Source: an uncultured Christensenella sp.
GTDB lineage: Bacteria; Bacillota; Clostridia; Christensenellales; Borkfalkiaceae
DNA: 64,000 nucleotides
NCBI GenBank assembly: GCA_910587015.1
Contig: CAJUME010000012.1
Coordinates: 1 to 64,000 of the forward strand
Reading direction: 5' to 3'
Position numbers and translations under genes: made by a program
Shown here: positions 43,384 to 52,091 of the stretch, piece after piece
Numbering within the stretch: position 1 is the stretch's first letter
Layout: the number at the start of each line of letters is the position of its first letter
The notes under the pieces: generated by a model
Told to the model about the DNA's origin: nothing
Database searches by the model: none
Seen by the model: only the letters and a program-made list of their open reading frames with translations

Positions 43384-44940
43384 TTACACGCTTGTTTCAA
43401 GCGCCTTCATATATACGCTCCACTGCGCATTGATTTCGGTAGCGCAGGTAGTCAGTAAGGTAGTAGCCGAGGTACCGTCGTACAGCGATTTATCAATGCC
43501 TTTGACGCCGGGCAGGTCGCCGAGGCCGCCGCGGTACGCCACGGGCGATGCGTTTATCGGGAATACGGGCACAAAATCGTTGCCGAACGCATTTATTCTC
43601 GAACGCACGAAATCGGACACGTTAACGCTTTCATCGGGGACGTAATTCGTCGCATAGGTAAGTCCCTGCAGCTCGGAAGCGATTATTTTCTGCGCACGGT
43701 CGGAGAACAGATAAACAAGATAGTCCTTTGCAAGCTTTTTCTTGCTTTCGGGACGGTAGGCGGGGATTCCTATGGGATAGTTCGGCGTAGCCGTATAGCC
43801 CATAAGCCTTGCCTGTTTTACTGCCGCGAAATCGGCTTCGCTTACGCCCGCAACCGAGGTTTTGCCCTCGTCAACCGCTGTAATTATCTCTACCAGCTTG
43901 CTTTCGGTGCCTACCGTTACAAGCTTACCCGCAAGCTCGCTTATGACGGGATTGCGCATCATTCCTATATTTTGGGGATTTAGCAACAGGTCGGAGGACA
44001 TTTCATTCTCCAGCCAGTCGCCGTTAACCATAAACGCAACCTTTTTAAGGTCGTCACGATAGCCGTTGGATAAAAACGCAGACTGCGCAGACTTAAAGTC
44101 CATACGCCCCGCATGCTTGTGCATATATCCGTTTTGCGAGTTCATAAGCTCGCCCAGAGTTTCAAGCGCATAGCGTCTGCCCGCCGCATCGTTTATTTCC
44201 TTGCCGAGCTTCCATGTCCCCTCGGCGGAATCCCAGTACTGCGCATAGAAGTATTTCTGGAAGGCTTCAAGCCCCTCGTACTGCGCCCACCACACCGTGC
44301 CGACGTAGTCCCAGTTGTAGTTGATACCCGTTGCGGCAGAAAAGGCGTAATAATTCCTGCTTTTAATCTCGTCCGCCATTTCTTTAAGCTGATTTGTGGT
44401 TTTGGGAAGCGACCAGTTGCCCTTTCCGAAAATCTCGTCCAGCGTGTCTATGTTATAGCAGAAAGCCGAAACAGAGTTATTGGAGAACATCTGATAGCGC
44501 TTGCCGTCCTTCGCCTCTGCATAATCGTAAAGCGTTGAGTTTATTTTATCCTTAAGCGGAAGCGTTTCCCCGTTGGGAATCGCCTCGTAAACGTCGGACA
44601 AATCCTCGAGCTTTTTCGCGTCCTGCGAGTCGTACATGTTCAAAAGCGGCATAACAATGTCGTTCTTTTCCTGATTCGACTTTAACAGATTCTGTATTTC
44701 GCCCGCCTGACGGCTGGGAACGTATTTTACCGTTACGCCCGTAAGCGCCTTATAATCGGCCGCAAGTCTTTCGTATGCCGATTTGCCGAAGCCGCCCGAC
44801 ATATAATGAACGGTAATACTTCCGCTGCCGCCGCCGTTACCGCCTTCATCGTCCGGCTTGCAAGCCGCAAGCCCGAAGGCAGCTGTCATAAGCATTGCGG
44901 CACTCATTGCCGCACAACCTGCTTTAAATATCTTTCTCAT
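43384..44940 (-). CDS. CUT1-type extracellular sugar-binding lipoprotein
   Basis: A 518-residue ABC transporter solute-binding protein. Lipobox GLAAC gives Cys27, followed by an acidic/Gly-rich linker (KPDDEGGNGGGSGS). The mature part begins ITVHYMSGGFGKSAYERLA, then LAADYKALTGVTVKYVPS, the usual opening of family 1 carbohydrate-binding proteins. It later has SKKKLAKDYLVYLFSDRAQKII near 420. It serves the two permeases upstream in the same operon and needs the separate ATPase at 54185-55423. The ligand is probably an oligosaccharide. Confidence 0.9.
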   Translation of the reverse strand: MRKIFKAGCAAMSAAMLMTAAFGLAACKPDDEGGNGGGSGSITVHYMSGGFGKSAYERLAADYKALTGVTVKYVPSRQAGEIQNLLKSNQEKNDIVMPLLNMYDSQDAKKLEDLSDVYEAIPNGETLPLKDKINSTLYDYAEAKDGKRYQMFSNNSVSAFCYNIDTLDEIFGKGNWSLPKTTNQLKEMADEIKSRNYYAFSAATGINYNWDYVGTVWWAQYEGLEAFQKYFYAQYWDSAEGTWKLGKEINDAAGRRYALETLGELMNSQNGYMHKHAGRMDFKSAQSAFLSNGYRDDLKKVAFMVNGDWLENEMSSDLLLNPQNIGMMRNPVISELAGKLVTVGTESKLVEIITAVDEGKTSVAGVSEADFAAVKQARLMGYTATPNYPIGIPAYRPESKKKLAKDYLVYLFSDRAQKIIASELQGLTYATNYVPDESVNVSDFVRSRINAFGNDFVPVFPINASPVAYRGGLGDLPGVKGIDKSLYDGTSATTLLTTCATEINAQWSVYMKALETSV

Positions 44941-44957
44941 ACCTTTTACTCCTTATA

Positions 44958-46292
44958 TTAAACCTTTACGGGGATTACGAAAATCCCTTCGCCCGGCGCA
45001 AGCCTTAAATCGACCTTGTTGTTTTTTACCTCGTAAATCTTTCTTTCGCCGCCGCGGTAAACAACTGCGCGGTTGGCGTTTTTGAATTCGAAGCTGACTA
45101 CGGAATTCTGCATATCAACGGGGTCGGTGAAGTTGGTAACCATAAGTCCCGCTCTGCCGTCCTTATCCTTGAACTGACCGATAAGCGTATCCTGCGTAGA
45201 AGAAACATTCTTCGCACAGGAAAGCTCTTCAAGCTCGGTATTAAAGTTAAAGCTCGGGTTGAAATATTCGGGGTCGTCCTTGGTATTTACGGTGCCGTTT
45301 ACGCCCATTACCCCCTCCCAGTCGAAGCTGAGATAAACGTGGTCGAATTTGGAAATTTCCTCGTTCGCCTCCTTAGCCATCTGCCAATACCTTGTGGGCT
45401 TGCAGGAAACATCGTTTTCCACGCAACCGCCGCCGAAGTTAAGGAAGGATTTGCGGTAGGTGAACCAGCTGAAACCGTTTATGCCGAAGCACATATCGGT
45501 ATAAATCTGGAAAAGGAATTCCGACTTGGAGGTAATTTCCCTCTGCCCGCCGTTTGCGTTGCTGTAATTCTGTATAAACATATGGAACTCGGCATTGTTC
45601 GCCTTGGCAACGTCCGCATAACAGCTCATATCATACAGCCACTGTGTACCAATCGCATACCCGTCGTTTGTCTGCAAAAGCGGATAAATATCGGTTGAAA
45701 GAATTTTTCTGCCGTTTATTTTGGATAAAACCTCGTTATAAAGCTTTGTAGCATAGCTTAACGTATCGTCCATCTGCGTATCCGAAATTTTGTGCATCAT
45801 ATCGCCGTTGATATACAGCGTTACGTCCTTGCCCGCATATATTTCGTTAAGGCGCTCCACGCGCTCCGCAACGTCGTCGAAAACAACCTCGTACGGTTCG
45901 TCCCAGACGTTTATCATATCCACTGCGGGATAAATGCTGTAATCCGTTTCGTCAAGCTCTACTCCCTCGGTGTTGGTTAGCGAGGTATCCATACCCACGA
46001 TTGCTTTAAGACCCGCTTTTTCACAGTTGACAAGCTGCTGGGTAAACGCGGGCGTGCCGCGCTTTGCAATTACGCCGTCTATAAACATATGAGTAAGCCC
46101 CATTTCCGCCGCAAGCTTATAGTCGGCCTCGGTGTTAATGGGAGGGTCCCAGCCGCCAATCCACATATATTGATTGTCCTCGTACTCGGGATATTTTTCA
46201 TCGGCAGACGAACCACCTCCGCATCCCGCCATCGACAGCGCGGTAATTCCCGCAACTATCAGCACAAAAGCCGACTTTTTGCCGAACTTCAT
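44958..46292 (-). CDS. Secreted lipoprotein, probable TIM-barrel glycoside hydrolase-like
   Basis: A 444-residue lipoprotein with lipobox SMAGC (Cys24) and a Gly/Ser linker. The body looks like a TIM barrel: MWIGGWDPPINTEADYKLAAEM, LTHMFIDGV, then VDMINVWDEPYEV near 128, where Asp/Glu could be catalytic, and GINGFSWFTYRKS. A C-terminal beta domain ends in APGEGIFVIPV, as in many glycosidases. I cannot assign a GH family. ATG 46292 is preceded by AGGAGG. It lies between the permeases and the binding protein, after a double hairpin. Confidence 0.7.
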   Translation of the reverse strand: MKFGKKSAFVLIVAGITALSMAGCGGGSSADEKYPEYEDNQYMWIGGWDPPINTEADYKLAAEMGLTHMFIDGVIAKRGTPAFTQQLVNCEKAGLKAIVGMDTSLTNTEGVELDETDYSIYPAVDMINVWDEPYEVVFDDVAERVERLNEIYAGKDVTLYINGDMMHKISDTQMDDTLSYATKLYNEVLSKINGRKILSTDIYPLLQTNDGYAIGTQWLYDMSCYADVAKANNAEFHMFIQNYSNANGGQREITSKSEFLFQIYTDMCFGINGFSWFTYRKSFLNFGGGCVENDVSCKPTRYWQMAKEANEEISKFDHVYLSFDWEGVMGVNGTVNTKDDPEYFNPSFNFNTELEELSCAKNVSSTQDTLIGQFKDKDGRAGLMVTNFTDPVDMQNSVVSFEFKNANRAVVYRGGERKIYEVKNNKVDLRLAPGEGIFVIPVKV

Positions 46293-46330
46293 ATTTTCCT
46301 CCTGATTTTTTATTTTTACTTTTAGATATT

Positions 46331-46376
46331 TTTGTAGGGAGAAACTCCCTACAAAGGGCGCATAAAAATATGCGCC
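46331..46376. repeat. Double hairpin inside the transporter operon
   Basis: Two perfect hairpins stand 1 base apart: TTTGTAGGGAG/CTCCCTACAAA (46331-46341, 46345-46355, AAA loop) and GGCGCATA/TATGCGCC (46357-46364, 46369-46376, AAAA loop). They lie between the MalG-type permease stop and the secreted lipoprotein. Neither is followed by a strong T-run, so they more likely set relative mRNA levels or are a small repeat insertion. Confidence 0.7.
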
Positions 46377-46393
46377 GAAATTTAATTTGATTT

Positions 46394-47263
46394 TTAACCC
46401 TTTATACCGCCCACGCTCATAGATTCCATCATGGTGTTCTGGAAGCATACAAACATAACTATAACGGGAATAACGCTTATAATCAGTCCCGCAAACAGCA
46501 ACGGATAATCGGTGCCCCTCGTCATTTCCAGCTGGAAGATATACAAGCCCGAGGACAACGTGGGATAGGACTGCAAAAACAGCGTCGGCTCCATATAATC
46601 GTTCCACAGCTGAACGACCGAAACCATAAACAGCGAACCGATTACCGGCAATGCCTGAGGAAGCATTATTCTGAAAAATACCTTCAAATGGCTTGCGCCG
46701 TCTATAAAGCCCGCCTCTGCATACGTCCATGACAAGGTTCTGAAAAACGAATACAGCACTATGAAGTTAAAGCCGAAGCCCGCCGCCTTGGTAACCAGCA
46801 AAAACGGGGTATCCATTATACCGAGCACGGAATACACCCTGTACTGCGAGGGAAAGGAGCCGACTATGGGAATCATCATAGTCACAAGCGCAACGGCATA
46901 AATTACGCCTCTGCCGGGGAATTTGTATTTCGCCACCACATAGGCTGTGACGGAGGAAACAAACACCCCCAAAAACGCGCCGCCGCAGGAGTACCAGACC
47001 GAGTTCCAGAACATTACGAACATATTACTGCCGTTTGCCTGAACAGAGGTAAACGCCTTGCCGTAGTTGGAAAACAGCCATTGCTTTGGCAGACCGTTAA
47101 GGTTTTGGTGGAATTCCGACTGACCCTTAAGCGAAGCAGAAAGCGCCCAAAGCATTGCAAATATCAGCGTAAAGGCATAGAGCGCGAAAAATATAAAGAC
47201 TATTATCTTCGCCACAAGAAAGTCCTTGCTGCTTTTCATGCCTCTTCTTTTCAAAGTTTTCAC
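46394..47263 (-). CDS. Sugar ABC transporter permease, MalG type
   Basis: A 289-residue inner permease of the CUT1 family with six membrane segments. The coupling EAA loop reads EAGFIDGASHLKVFFRIMLP near residue 180 and docks on the ATPase. The C terminus SVGGIKG is typical of MalG-like subunits. The start is GTG 47263, with AGGAGG 6-7 bases upstream. It follows the MalF-type gene by 10 bases. Confidence 0.93.
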   Translation of the reverse strand: MKTLKRRGMKSSKDFLVAKIIVFIFFALYAFTLIFAMLWALSASLKGQSEFHQNLNGLPKQWLFSNYGKAFTSVQANGSNMFVMFWNSVWYSCGGAFLGVFVSSVTAYVVAKYKFPGRGVIYAVALVTMMIPIVGSFPSQYRVYSVLGIMDTPFLLVTKAAGFGFNFIVLYSFFRTLSWTYAEAGFIDGASHLKVFFRIMLPQALPVIGSLFMVSVVQLWNDYMEPTLFLQSYPTLSSGLYIFQLEMTRGTDYPLLFAGLIISVIPVIVMFVCFQNTMMESMSVGGIKG

Positions 47264-47273
47264 AGCGCCCTCC

Positions 47274-48290
47274 TCAATAAGTGACCTGCGGGTCTATTTT
47301 ATTGAATATAAAGCGCACAATGAATACCACAGGCACGCTTATAAACGTAAAGAACATACCTATCGCTGCGGGATAGTTCAAATCCACCGCCTTTTGCGTC
47401 TGGCGGTATATCCAGAACGATATAGTCATCGTTGCGGGGTTATCCAGCTCCGCGCCCGCCTCCATAAACAGCAGAATGGGGCCCGTGCTGTTAAACATCG
47501 AGGTTATAACAAGAATAAGCGTTGTCGCAAGCGTGGGCCAAACCATAGGCAGAATAATCTGAGTAAGCTCTCTGTACCACGGCACTCCGTCCAGCCTTGC
47601 CGCCTCCATAACCTCCTGCGGGACGCGCGACATTGCGCTTTGATACAAAATCATATTTATCCCGAAGCCCGTCCATATGGTGTAGGCAATTATCGTGCCC
47701 GTGGCGGTTGCGTCGTCCGAAAGCAACGGCGGAATGCGCACCCCGAACAGCGACAAAAGCATATCCAGCGGCCCGCCGTAATCTATAAGCATTTTATAGG
47801 TTGTAACAAACAGCACCGCGCTTATTATCGAGGGCAGAAAGAACAGCACCCTGAAAAACTTATAGCCCCACAGCTTTTTGTACAGAAAGTACGCAACAAA
47901 AAACGACAGCGGCACCATACAAAGCCCTGCGGCAAAGTATTTAAAGGTGTTTGCCAAAGCGCCCATTATTACCGAATTCGGGTTACTCCACTCTCTGAAA
48001 AACCTTTGAAAGTTATAAAACGACCATTTGAAAAGCTCGCCGCCGTTTTCGCCGTAGCCGTCGAACTCCTGAAAGGCCATTATTATGGAATTCGAATTTA
48101 TCCAGACATAGAATATCGCAAACTGAACAAGCGGCAGCAAAAGCATTCCGTAGCAGAAAATATATTCCGAAATTTTGCGTTTTGAAAGCTTTTTCTTCTT
48201 TTTGCCGCTTTCGGGCGGCGTAGCGACAGCTTCCGCGGCCTCTTGGTTTTCTGCGGTCTGCTCAACCGCCAAAACTTCCGATTGCTCCAT
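47274..48290 (-). CDS. Sugar ABC transporter permease, MalF type
   Basis: A 338-residue CUT1 permease. A charged Ala/Glu/Lys-rich cytoplasmic leader of ~35 residues comes before the first of six membrane segments. The EAA loop reads EAARLDGVPWYRELTQIILP near 225. It pairs with the MalG-type protein to form the channel for the SBP-bound sugar. It starts 18 bases after the GH2 stop with a GAGGAGGGGG ribosome site. Confidence 0.93.
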   Translation of the reverse strand: MEQSEVLAVEQTAENQEAAEAVATPPESGKKKKKLSKRKISEYIFCYGMLLLPLVQFAIFYVWINSNSIIMAFQEFDGYGENGGELFKWSFYNFQRFFREWSNPNSVIMGALANTFKYFAAGLCMVPLSFFVAYFLYKKLWGYKFFRVLFFLPSIISAVLFVTTYKMLIDYGGPLDMLLSLFGVRIPPLLSDDATATGTIIAYTIWTGFGINMILYQSAMSRVPQEVMEAARLDGVPWYRELTQIILPMVWPTLATTLILVITSMFNSTGPILLFMEAGAELDNPATMTISFWIYRQTQKAVDLNYPAAIGMFFTFISVPVVFIVRFIFNKIDPQVTY

Positions 48291-48308
48291 CTTTCCCCCT
48301 CCTCGAAT

Positions 48309-50018
48309 TTATTTTTCTATCGCCGCGGCAAGCCTGTTGCACTCGGCAATCTGCTTTAAGGTTTTTTCGCTGAACTTTCTTCCTCTGTCATAAAAAAACA
48401 GTCCGTTTTGCTCCTGCTCAACATCGTAAAGCTGAGTATAGCAAAACCCGCTTATTTTATCGCAGGACAGATAGGATTTTGTCATTCCCAGATACTCCGC
48501 AAGAAAATCATCCTCCGAATCGAAGGAATGATAGCCCCAGCTTTTACCCCCGCAGGAATACGCCATACCGCCGTATTCGCTTGCGATTATGGGCAGCTTG
48601 CCATCGTAATACACGCTTTCCTGCGCGGCGGCGGGCGGATAGGTTTTATCCATTGTCAGCGTGTCGGATTTGCGTATATCCTCCACAAACTTTAAGGTTT
48701 TTTTGCTTAAATGATAGTTATGAAAGTCGAATATATCGGTAAATTTGCCGTGATAGCCGCCGCTTGTGTCAATGCAGGGACGCGTACCGTCGATTGCCTT
48801 TGTAGCCGAGTACGCCGCCTCCACAAAGCGTATATCCCTTATCCGCTTGACGTTTTCAAGGTCCTCCCACACTTCGTTCAGCGGACACCATATAACTATC
48901 GAAGGGTGATTGAAATACTGCTCTATCACCTCGCTCCACTGCGAAATGAAGGTGCCAAGCGCGTCTATGCTGTCGTACTTCATGCCCCAGCTGGGAAATT
49001 CGCCCCATACAAGATAGCCCGCCTTGTCGCTTTCGTAAAGATACCTTTGCTCGAACACCTTCTGGTGCAGACGCGCGCCGTTAAAGCCGAGCGACATGGA
49101 AAGCTTTATATCTTTAACGAACTGCTCTGCCTCTTTTGCGGTATAAATGCCGTCCTCATAATATCCTTGGTCGAGCACAAGCCGCTGAAAGACGCTTTTG
49201 CCGTTGAGTTTGAATTTTTTACCGTCGTAGGTTATAGTCCTCAGCCCGAAATAGCTGCAAACCCTGTCGTTGCCGAAAATTATTTCCGCATCGTACAGTC
49301 TGCCGTTGCCAACCTCCCACAAATGCGTTTCCGCAAGCGGAATTTCGAAAATGCGGCGGTATTCCGTTTCGCCCTCGGCACAGCCGACAAGTCTGCCTTC
49401 AAAAAATACGTTTATCTTAGTTTGCGCGCAGCCCTCGGCAAATACTTCCGCTCTGACGCAATTATTTTCGGGGTCGGGATAAAATTTAACTCTTTTTATA
49501 TAATTTTGCGGAGTTTTTTCCAGCCAGACCGTCTGCCATATGCCCGTGGTGCGCGTATAAAAGCACCCGTGCGGCTCCGGTTCCTTGCTCTGCTTGCCGC
49601 TGGGGATATTTTCCCTGATATCATCGTGCACCGCAACGGTAATTCTGTTTTCGCCCTCGACCGCGAACGGCGTTATATCCGCCTCGAACGCGGTGTACCC
49701 GCCCGTATGCTTTACGGCAAGCCTGCCGTTGACGTACACCTCCGCAATATAGTCCACCGCGCCGAAATGCAGTACAAGCCTTTCCGACAAATCCTCACGC
49801 GACAGATTTATCAGTCTGGAATATACGCAGTCGGTTATATAGCCGGTGTCGCCTATGCCGGAAAGCGGAGCTTCGGGGCAGAAGGGCACCTCTATAACAC
49901 TTTCAAGACAAGGGCTTTGCGGATTGACGCATTTACCTTTGCCGAACTCCCACAATCCGTTAAGGCAGATGTAAAAGTCACGTTTAAATTGAGGATTGGG
50001 ATGTTCGTTTCTATACAT
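48309..50018 (-). CDS. Glycoside hydrolase family 2 enzyme
   Basis: A 569-residue cytoplasmic glycosidase of the beta-galactosidase/beta-glucuronidase family. An N-terminal jelly roll (LNGLWEFGKG, VYVNGRLAVKHTGGYTAFE) and an Ig-like domain lead into the TIM barrel. The acid/base Glu382 is in WCPLNEVWEDL and the nucleophile Glu481 in IIASEYGG. There is no signal peptide and no C-terminal extra domain, so it is of the short glucuronidase-like build; the sugar specificity is not readable. It is first in the transporter operon, with AAAGGAAC as ribosome site. Confidence 0.92.
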   Translation of the reverse strand: MYRNEHPNPQFKRDFYICLNGLWEFGKGKCVNPQSPCLESVIEVPFCPEAPLSGIGDTGYITDCVYSRLINLSREDLSERLVLHFGAVDYIAEVYVNGRLAVKHTGGYTAFEADITPFAVEGENRITVAVHDDIRENIPSGKQSKEPEPHGCFYTRTTGIWQTVWLEKTPQNYIKRVKFYPDPENNCVRAEVFAEGCAQTKINVFFEGRLVGCAEGETEYRRIFEIPLAETHLWEVGNGRLYDAEIIFGNDRVCSYFGLRTITYDGKKFKLNGKSVFQRLVLDQGYYEDGIYTAKEAEQFVKDIKLSMSLGFNGARLHQKVFEQRYLYESDKAGYLVWGEFPSWGMKYDSIDALGTFISQWSEVIEQYFNHPSIVIWCPLNEVWEDLENVKRIRDIRFVEAAYSATKAIDGTRPCIDTSGGYHGKFTDIFDFHNYHLSKKTLKFVEDIRKSDTLTMDKTYPPAAAQESVYYDGKLPIIASEYGGMAYSCGGKSWGYHSFDSEDDFLAEYLGMTKSYLSCDKISGFCYTQLYDVEQEQNGLFFYDRGRKFSEKTLKQIAECNRLAAAIEK

Positions 50019-50047
50019 TTTTTGTTCCTTTCTATAATTTCATAATT

Positions 50048-50076
50048 ATTTTATCAAAAGAGCCGTTATAATACAA
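50048..50076 (-). promoter_or_regulatory. Promoter of the GH2/transporter operon
   Basis: Minus-strand -35 TTGTAT (50076-50071), 17-base spacer, -10 TAAAAT (50053-50048) preceded by TGA. The weak -35 suits activation from the element 9 bases upstream. Confidence 0.65.
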
Positions 50077-50085
50077 TAGCAAGGG

Positions 50086-50107
50086 CGGTTCCACTTTCTT
50101 ACTGTTT
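50086..50107 (-). promoter_or_regulatory. Shared regulatory element, copy A
   Basis: The plus-strand core TTCCACTTTCTTACTGTTT, preceded by CGG, matches copy B at 55493-55514 at 18 of 22 positions. It lies 9 bases upstream of the -35 of the GH2 operon, exactly as in copies B and C. Confidence 0.65.
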
Positions 50108-50227
50108 CGTTTATCACAGCTTCCAGATTCTTGAAGCGATAATTAAAATTTTTGAGAAATTTCACACATAAACTTCCATTTTTCGGAAATAAATAATTGT
50201 AAAGTGTAAATTTTTATGCTATGCTTG

Positions 50228-50236
50228 TGCTATAAT
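50228..50236 (+). promoter_or_regulatory. Extended -10 of the ArsR-like regulator gene
   Basis: TGCTATAAT (50228-50236), a full extended -10 with no good -35. The regulator ATG follows 18 bases later with GGAG. Two inverted repeats, TTCC-N7-GGAA near 50174-50188 and GCTTC-N9-GAAGC near 50119-50137, lie upstream as possible operators. Confidence 0.55.
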
Positions 50237-50254
50237 ATAAGCGGAGATAAGCAT

Positions 50255-51202
50255 ATGGCAAGCGTCAGCCCGGAAAAGCATTTCAGTCTTAAAATAGACA
50301 AGCAAGCCGACCACGAAGCAATCGCAAAAATCGCGCGTGCGCTGTCCGTGGACGTGCGGTTGGAAATTTTGAAATATCTGCTTAACCGCTCGGTAAGCCT
50401 GTCGGAAATATCCAAAAATCTGAATATACCCATTTCCAGCGTTTCCCGCCACATAGATATTTTAGAGGACGCTGGGCTTGTGGTAATAAGCTATCAGCCC
50501 GGACTTAAAGGGCACACCAAATTTTGCGCGCAGGCTGTGCTGGACGTGAAAATTTCGCTTGTGGCAAACACAACGGACAGCAAGCTTAAATCATATATAA
50601 CGGAAATGCCCATAGGCATGTACTCCGACTGCAAGGTCAGCGCGCCGTGCGGAATGGTCGGTAAGGAAAGCCGCCTCGGTCAGTTTGACGATGCACAGCT
50701 TTTTTATTCGCCGCTGAGGGCGCAGGCAGAATGCCTTTGGTTCAAGTCCGGCTATGTGACCTATGTATTCTCTTCCCCGCAAAAGGACTGCGAAACAAGA
50801 CAGCGGATAAGCTTTTCGCTTGAAGTCTGCTCCGACACAATTTATTACAATAACAAATGGCCTTCCGACATAACGGTAAATATCAACGGCACAGAAATTT
50901 TAACCTTTACCTCGCCGGGGAATTTCGGCGGCAAGCGCGGCAGACTTACCCCCGAATACTGGCCCGTAACCAGCTCTCAGTTCGGTCAGCTTAAAAAGAT
51001 TTCCGTTGATAAGACAGGCGTATATCTTGACAATGTTTTAATTCACAAGCAAATTACCTTTGACGATTTGCGGCTGTTCGACAAAAACTCGATTTCCTTC
51101 ACCATAGGCGTAAAGGACGATGCCGAGCATTGCGGGGGAATAAGCATTTTCGGCAAAAACTTCGGCGACTTCAATCAGGCGATAATAATGAAAATTTCAT
51201 AA
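50255..51202 (+). CDS. ArsR-like winged-helix regulator with a large C-terminal domain
   Basis: A 315-residue predicted transcription factor. Residues ~15-95 are an ArsR-type winged helix: ALSVDVRLEILKYLL, then the recognition region LSEISKNLNIPISSVSRHID and ILEDAGLVV. The remaining ~220 residues look beta-rich (ITVNINGTEILTFTSPGNFG, KTGVYLDNVLIHKQITF, GGISIFGKNFGDF) and may bind a sugar; simple ArsR proteins lack this part. It is transcribed away from the GH2 operon and is the only regulator gene in the sugar locus, so it is the prime candidate to control it. ATG 50255 follows GGAG at a normal distance. Confidence 0.8.
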   Translation: MASVSPEKHFSLKIDKQADHEAIAKIARALSVDVRLEILKYLLNRSVSLSEISKNLNIPISSVSRHIDILEDAGLVVISYQPGLKGHTKFCAQAVLDVKISLVANTTDSKLKSYITEMPIGMYSDCKVSAPCGMVGKESRLGQFDDAQLFYSPLRAQAECLWFKSGYVTYVFSSPQKDCETRQRISFSLEVCSDTIYYNNKWPSDITVNINGTEILTFTSPGNFGGKRGRLTPEYWPVTSSQFGQLKKISVDKTGVYLDNVLIHKQITFDDLRLFDKNSISFTIGVKDDAEHCGGISIFGKNFGDFNQAIIMKIS

Positions 51203-51252
51203 TAATAAGCCCCGCCCGCAGACAGCTGTCTGCGGGCGGGGCTTATTATTAT
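51199..51252. terminator. 54-base perfect palindrome, bidirectional terminator
   Basis: Bases 51199-51252 form a perfect 27-bp inverted repeat centred on AGCT with no loop, GC-rich in the middle and AT-rich at both ends. It includes the stop codon of the regulator gene and ends 5 bases before the PIG-L stop, serving both convergent genes. Confidence 0.88.
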
Positions 51253-51257
51253 ATAAG

Positions 51258-52091
51258 TCAATTGAATTTTTCTATCAGTCCCTTTACGCTTGCTTTAAAG
51301 CCTTCTATATATCCGCAAACGTAGTCAGTAATATCAAGCGTTTTATCCTTGATAAGCGGTGTTAAATCCATTGCATAATTCAAGCCCGAATAGGTGTCGC
51401 AGGCGTGGCTTTCGGAAAAGGTTGCGTTTGCAAGCCTTCTTCCCTCCGCCGCCAAATCGTAACGCTTGCCGCCGGAAATCTGGCTGTCGAACACGCTTGA
51501 TAACGCTCTGCCCAAATTAGGATATTGACTGCAATCCAAATATACCTTTTCCTTGTCGTTCAGCCAGTCCAGATTGCGCCATACCTCGCACCCGTAAAGC
51601 TTTTCAGGCTGTTCCTCCTCGGGCAACCTCCGCAACGCAGCTATTGCTTTAAGCGCCGTTGCCACATGCGTTTCGTGCTTATCCGCAAGATTATGAATAT
51701 AAACGTATTCAGGCTTTGTCGCCTTTAATATTTCAACATAGTCGTTTATTACGGCTGTGTTTTTTTTGTCCTTGACTTCCGTAGAGGAATAGCCGAGCAG
51801 CAGCTGAGCGCCGTAGCCCCCCACATATGCGGCTTTTTTCTGCTCTTCTATACGGATTTTCTTCATAGCTTCGTCCGTATAGTCTGCGTAAATGCCGTTC
51901 CTCGGACTGCCCGCGCCGTCCGTTGTGACTACGCCGCAAAACCAGTTGTCTTGCTTTTGAAAGCAATCCGCAACCGGTGCAAGCGCCATAAACTCAATAT
52001 CATCCTGATGCGCCGCTATGCACAAATGCGTTGTGCGCCCTAACGCCGCTTTTTGTTCCGTTCCGTCGGGAATATATATTATTTTACTCAT
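51258..52091 (-). CDS. PIG-L family deacetylase
   Basis: A 277-residue zinc deacetylase of the LmbE/PIG-L group, which removes acetyl from GlcNAc-containing compounds. The zinc motif is AAHQDDIEF (26-34), with Gln in place of the usual Pro, and the third ligand lies in DKHETH at 137-142. There is no signal peptide. It overlaps nagB by 4 bases: deacetylation followed by glucosamine-6-phosphate deamination would be a natural sequence if its substrate is GlcNAc or its phosphate (inference). Confidence 0.88.
   Translation of the reverse strand: MSKIIYIPDGTEQKAALGRTTHLCIAAHQDDIEFMALAPVADCFQKQDNWFCGVVTTDGAGSPRNGIYADYTDEAMKKIRIEEQKKAAYVGGYGAQLLLGYSSTEVKDKKNTAVINDYVEILKATKPEYVYIHNLADKHETHVATALKAIAALRRLPEEEQPEKLYGCEVWRNLDWLNDKEKVYLDCSQYPNLGRALSSVFDSQISGGKRYDLAAEGRRLANATFSESHACDTYSGLNYAMDLTPLIKDKTLDITDYVCGYIEGFKASVKGLIEKFN

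Noticed and set aside
46293..46730. Upstream extension of the secreted lipoprotein frame
   Set aside because: It overlaps the MalG-type permease and the double hairpin; the ATG at 46292 has a perfect ribosome site and starts a lipoprotein signal.
48711..50045. A 444-codon open frame on the plus strand
   Set aside because: Antisense to the GH2 gene, whose catalytic residues and family match are clear.
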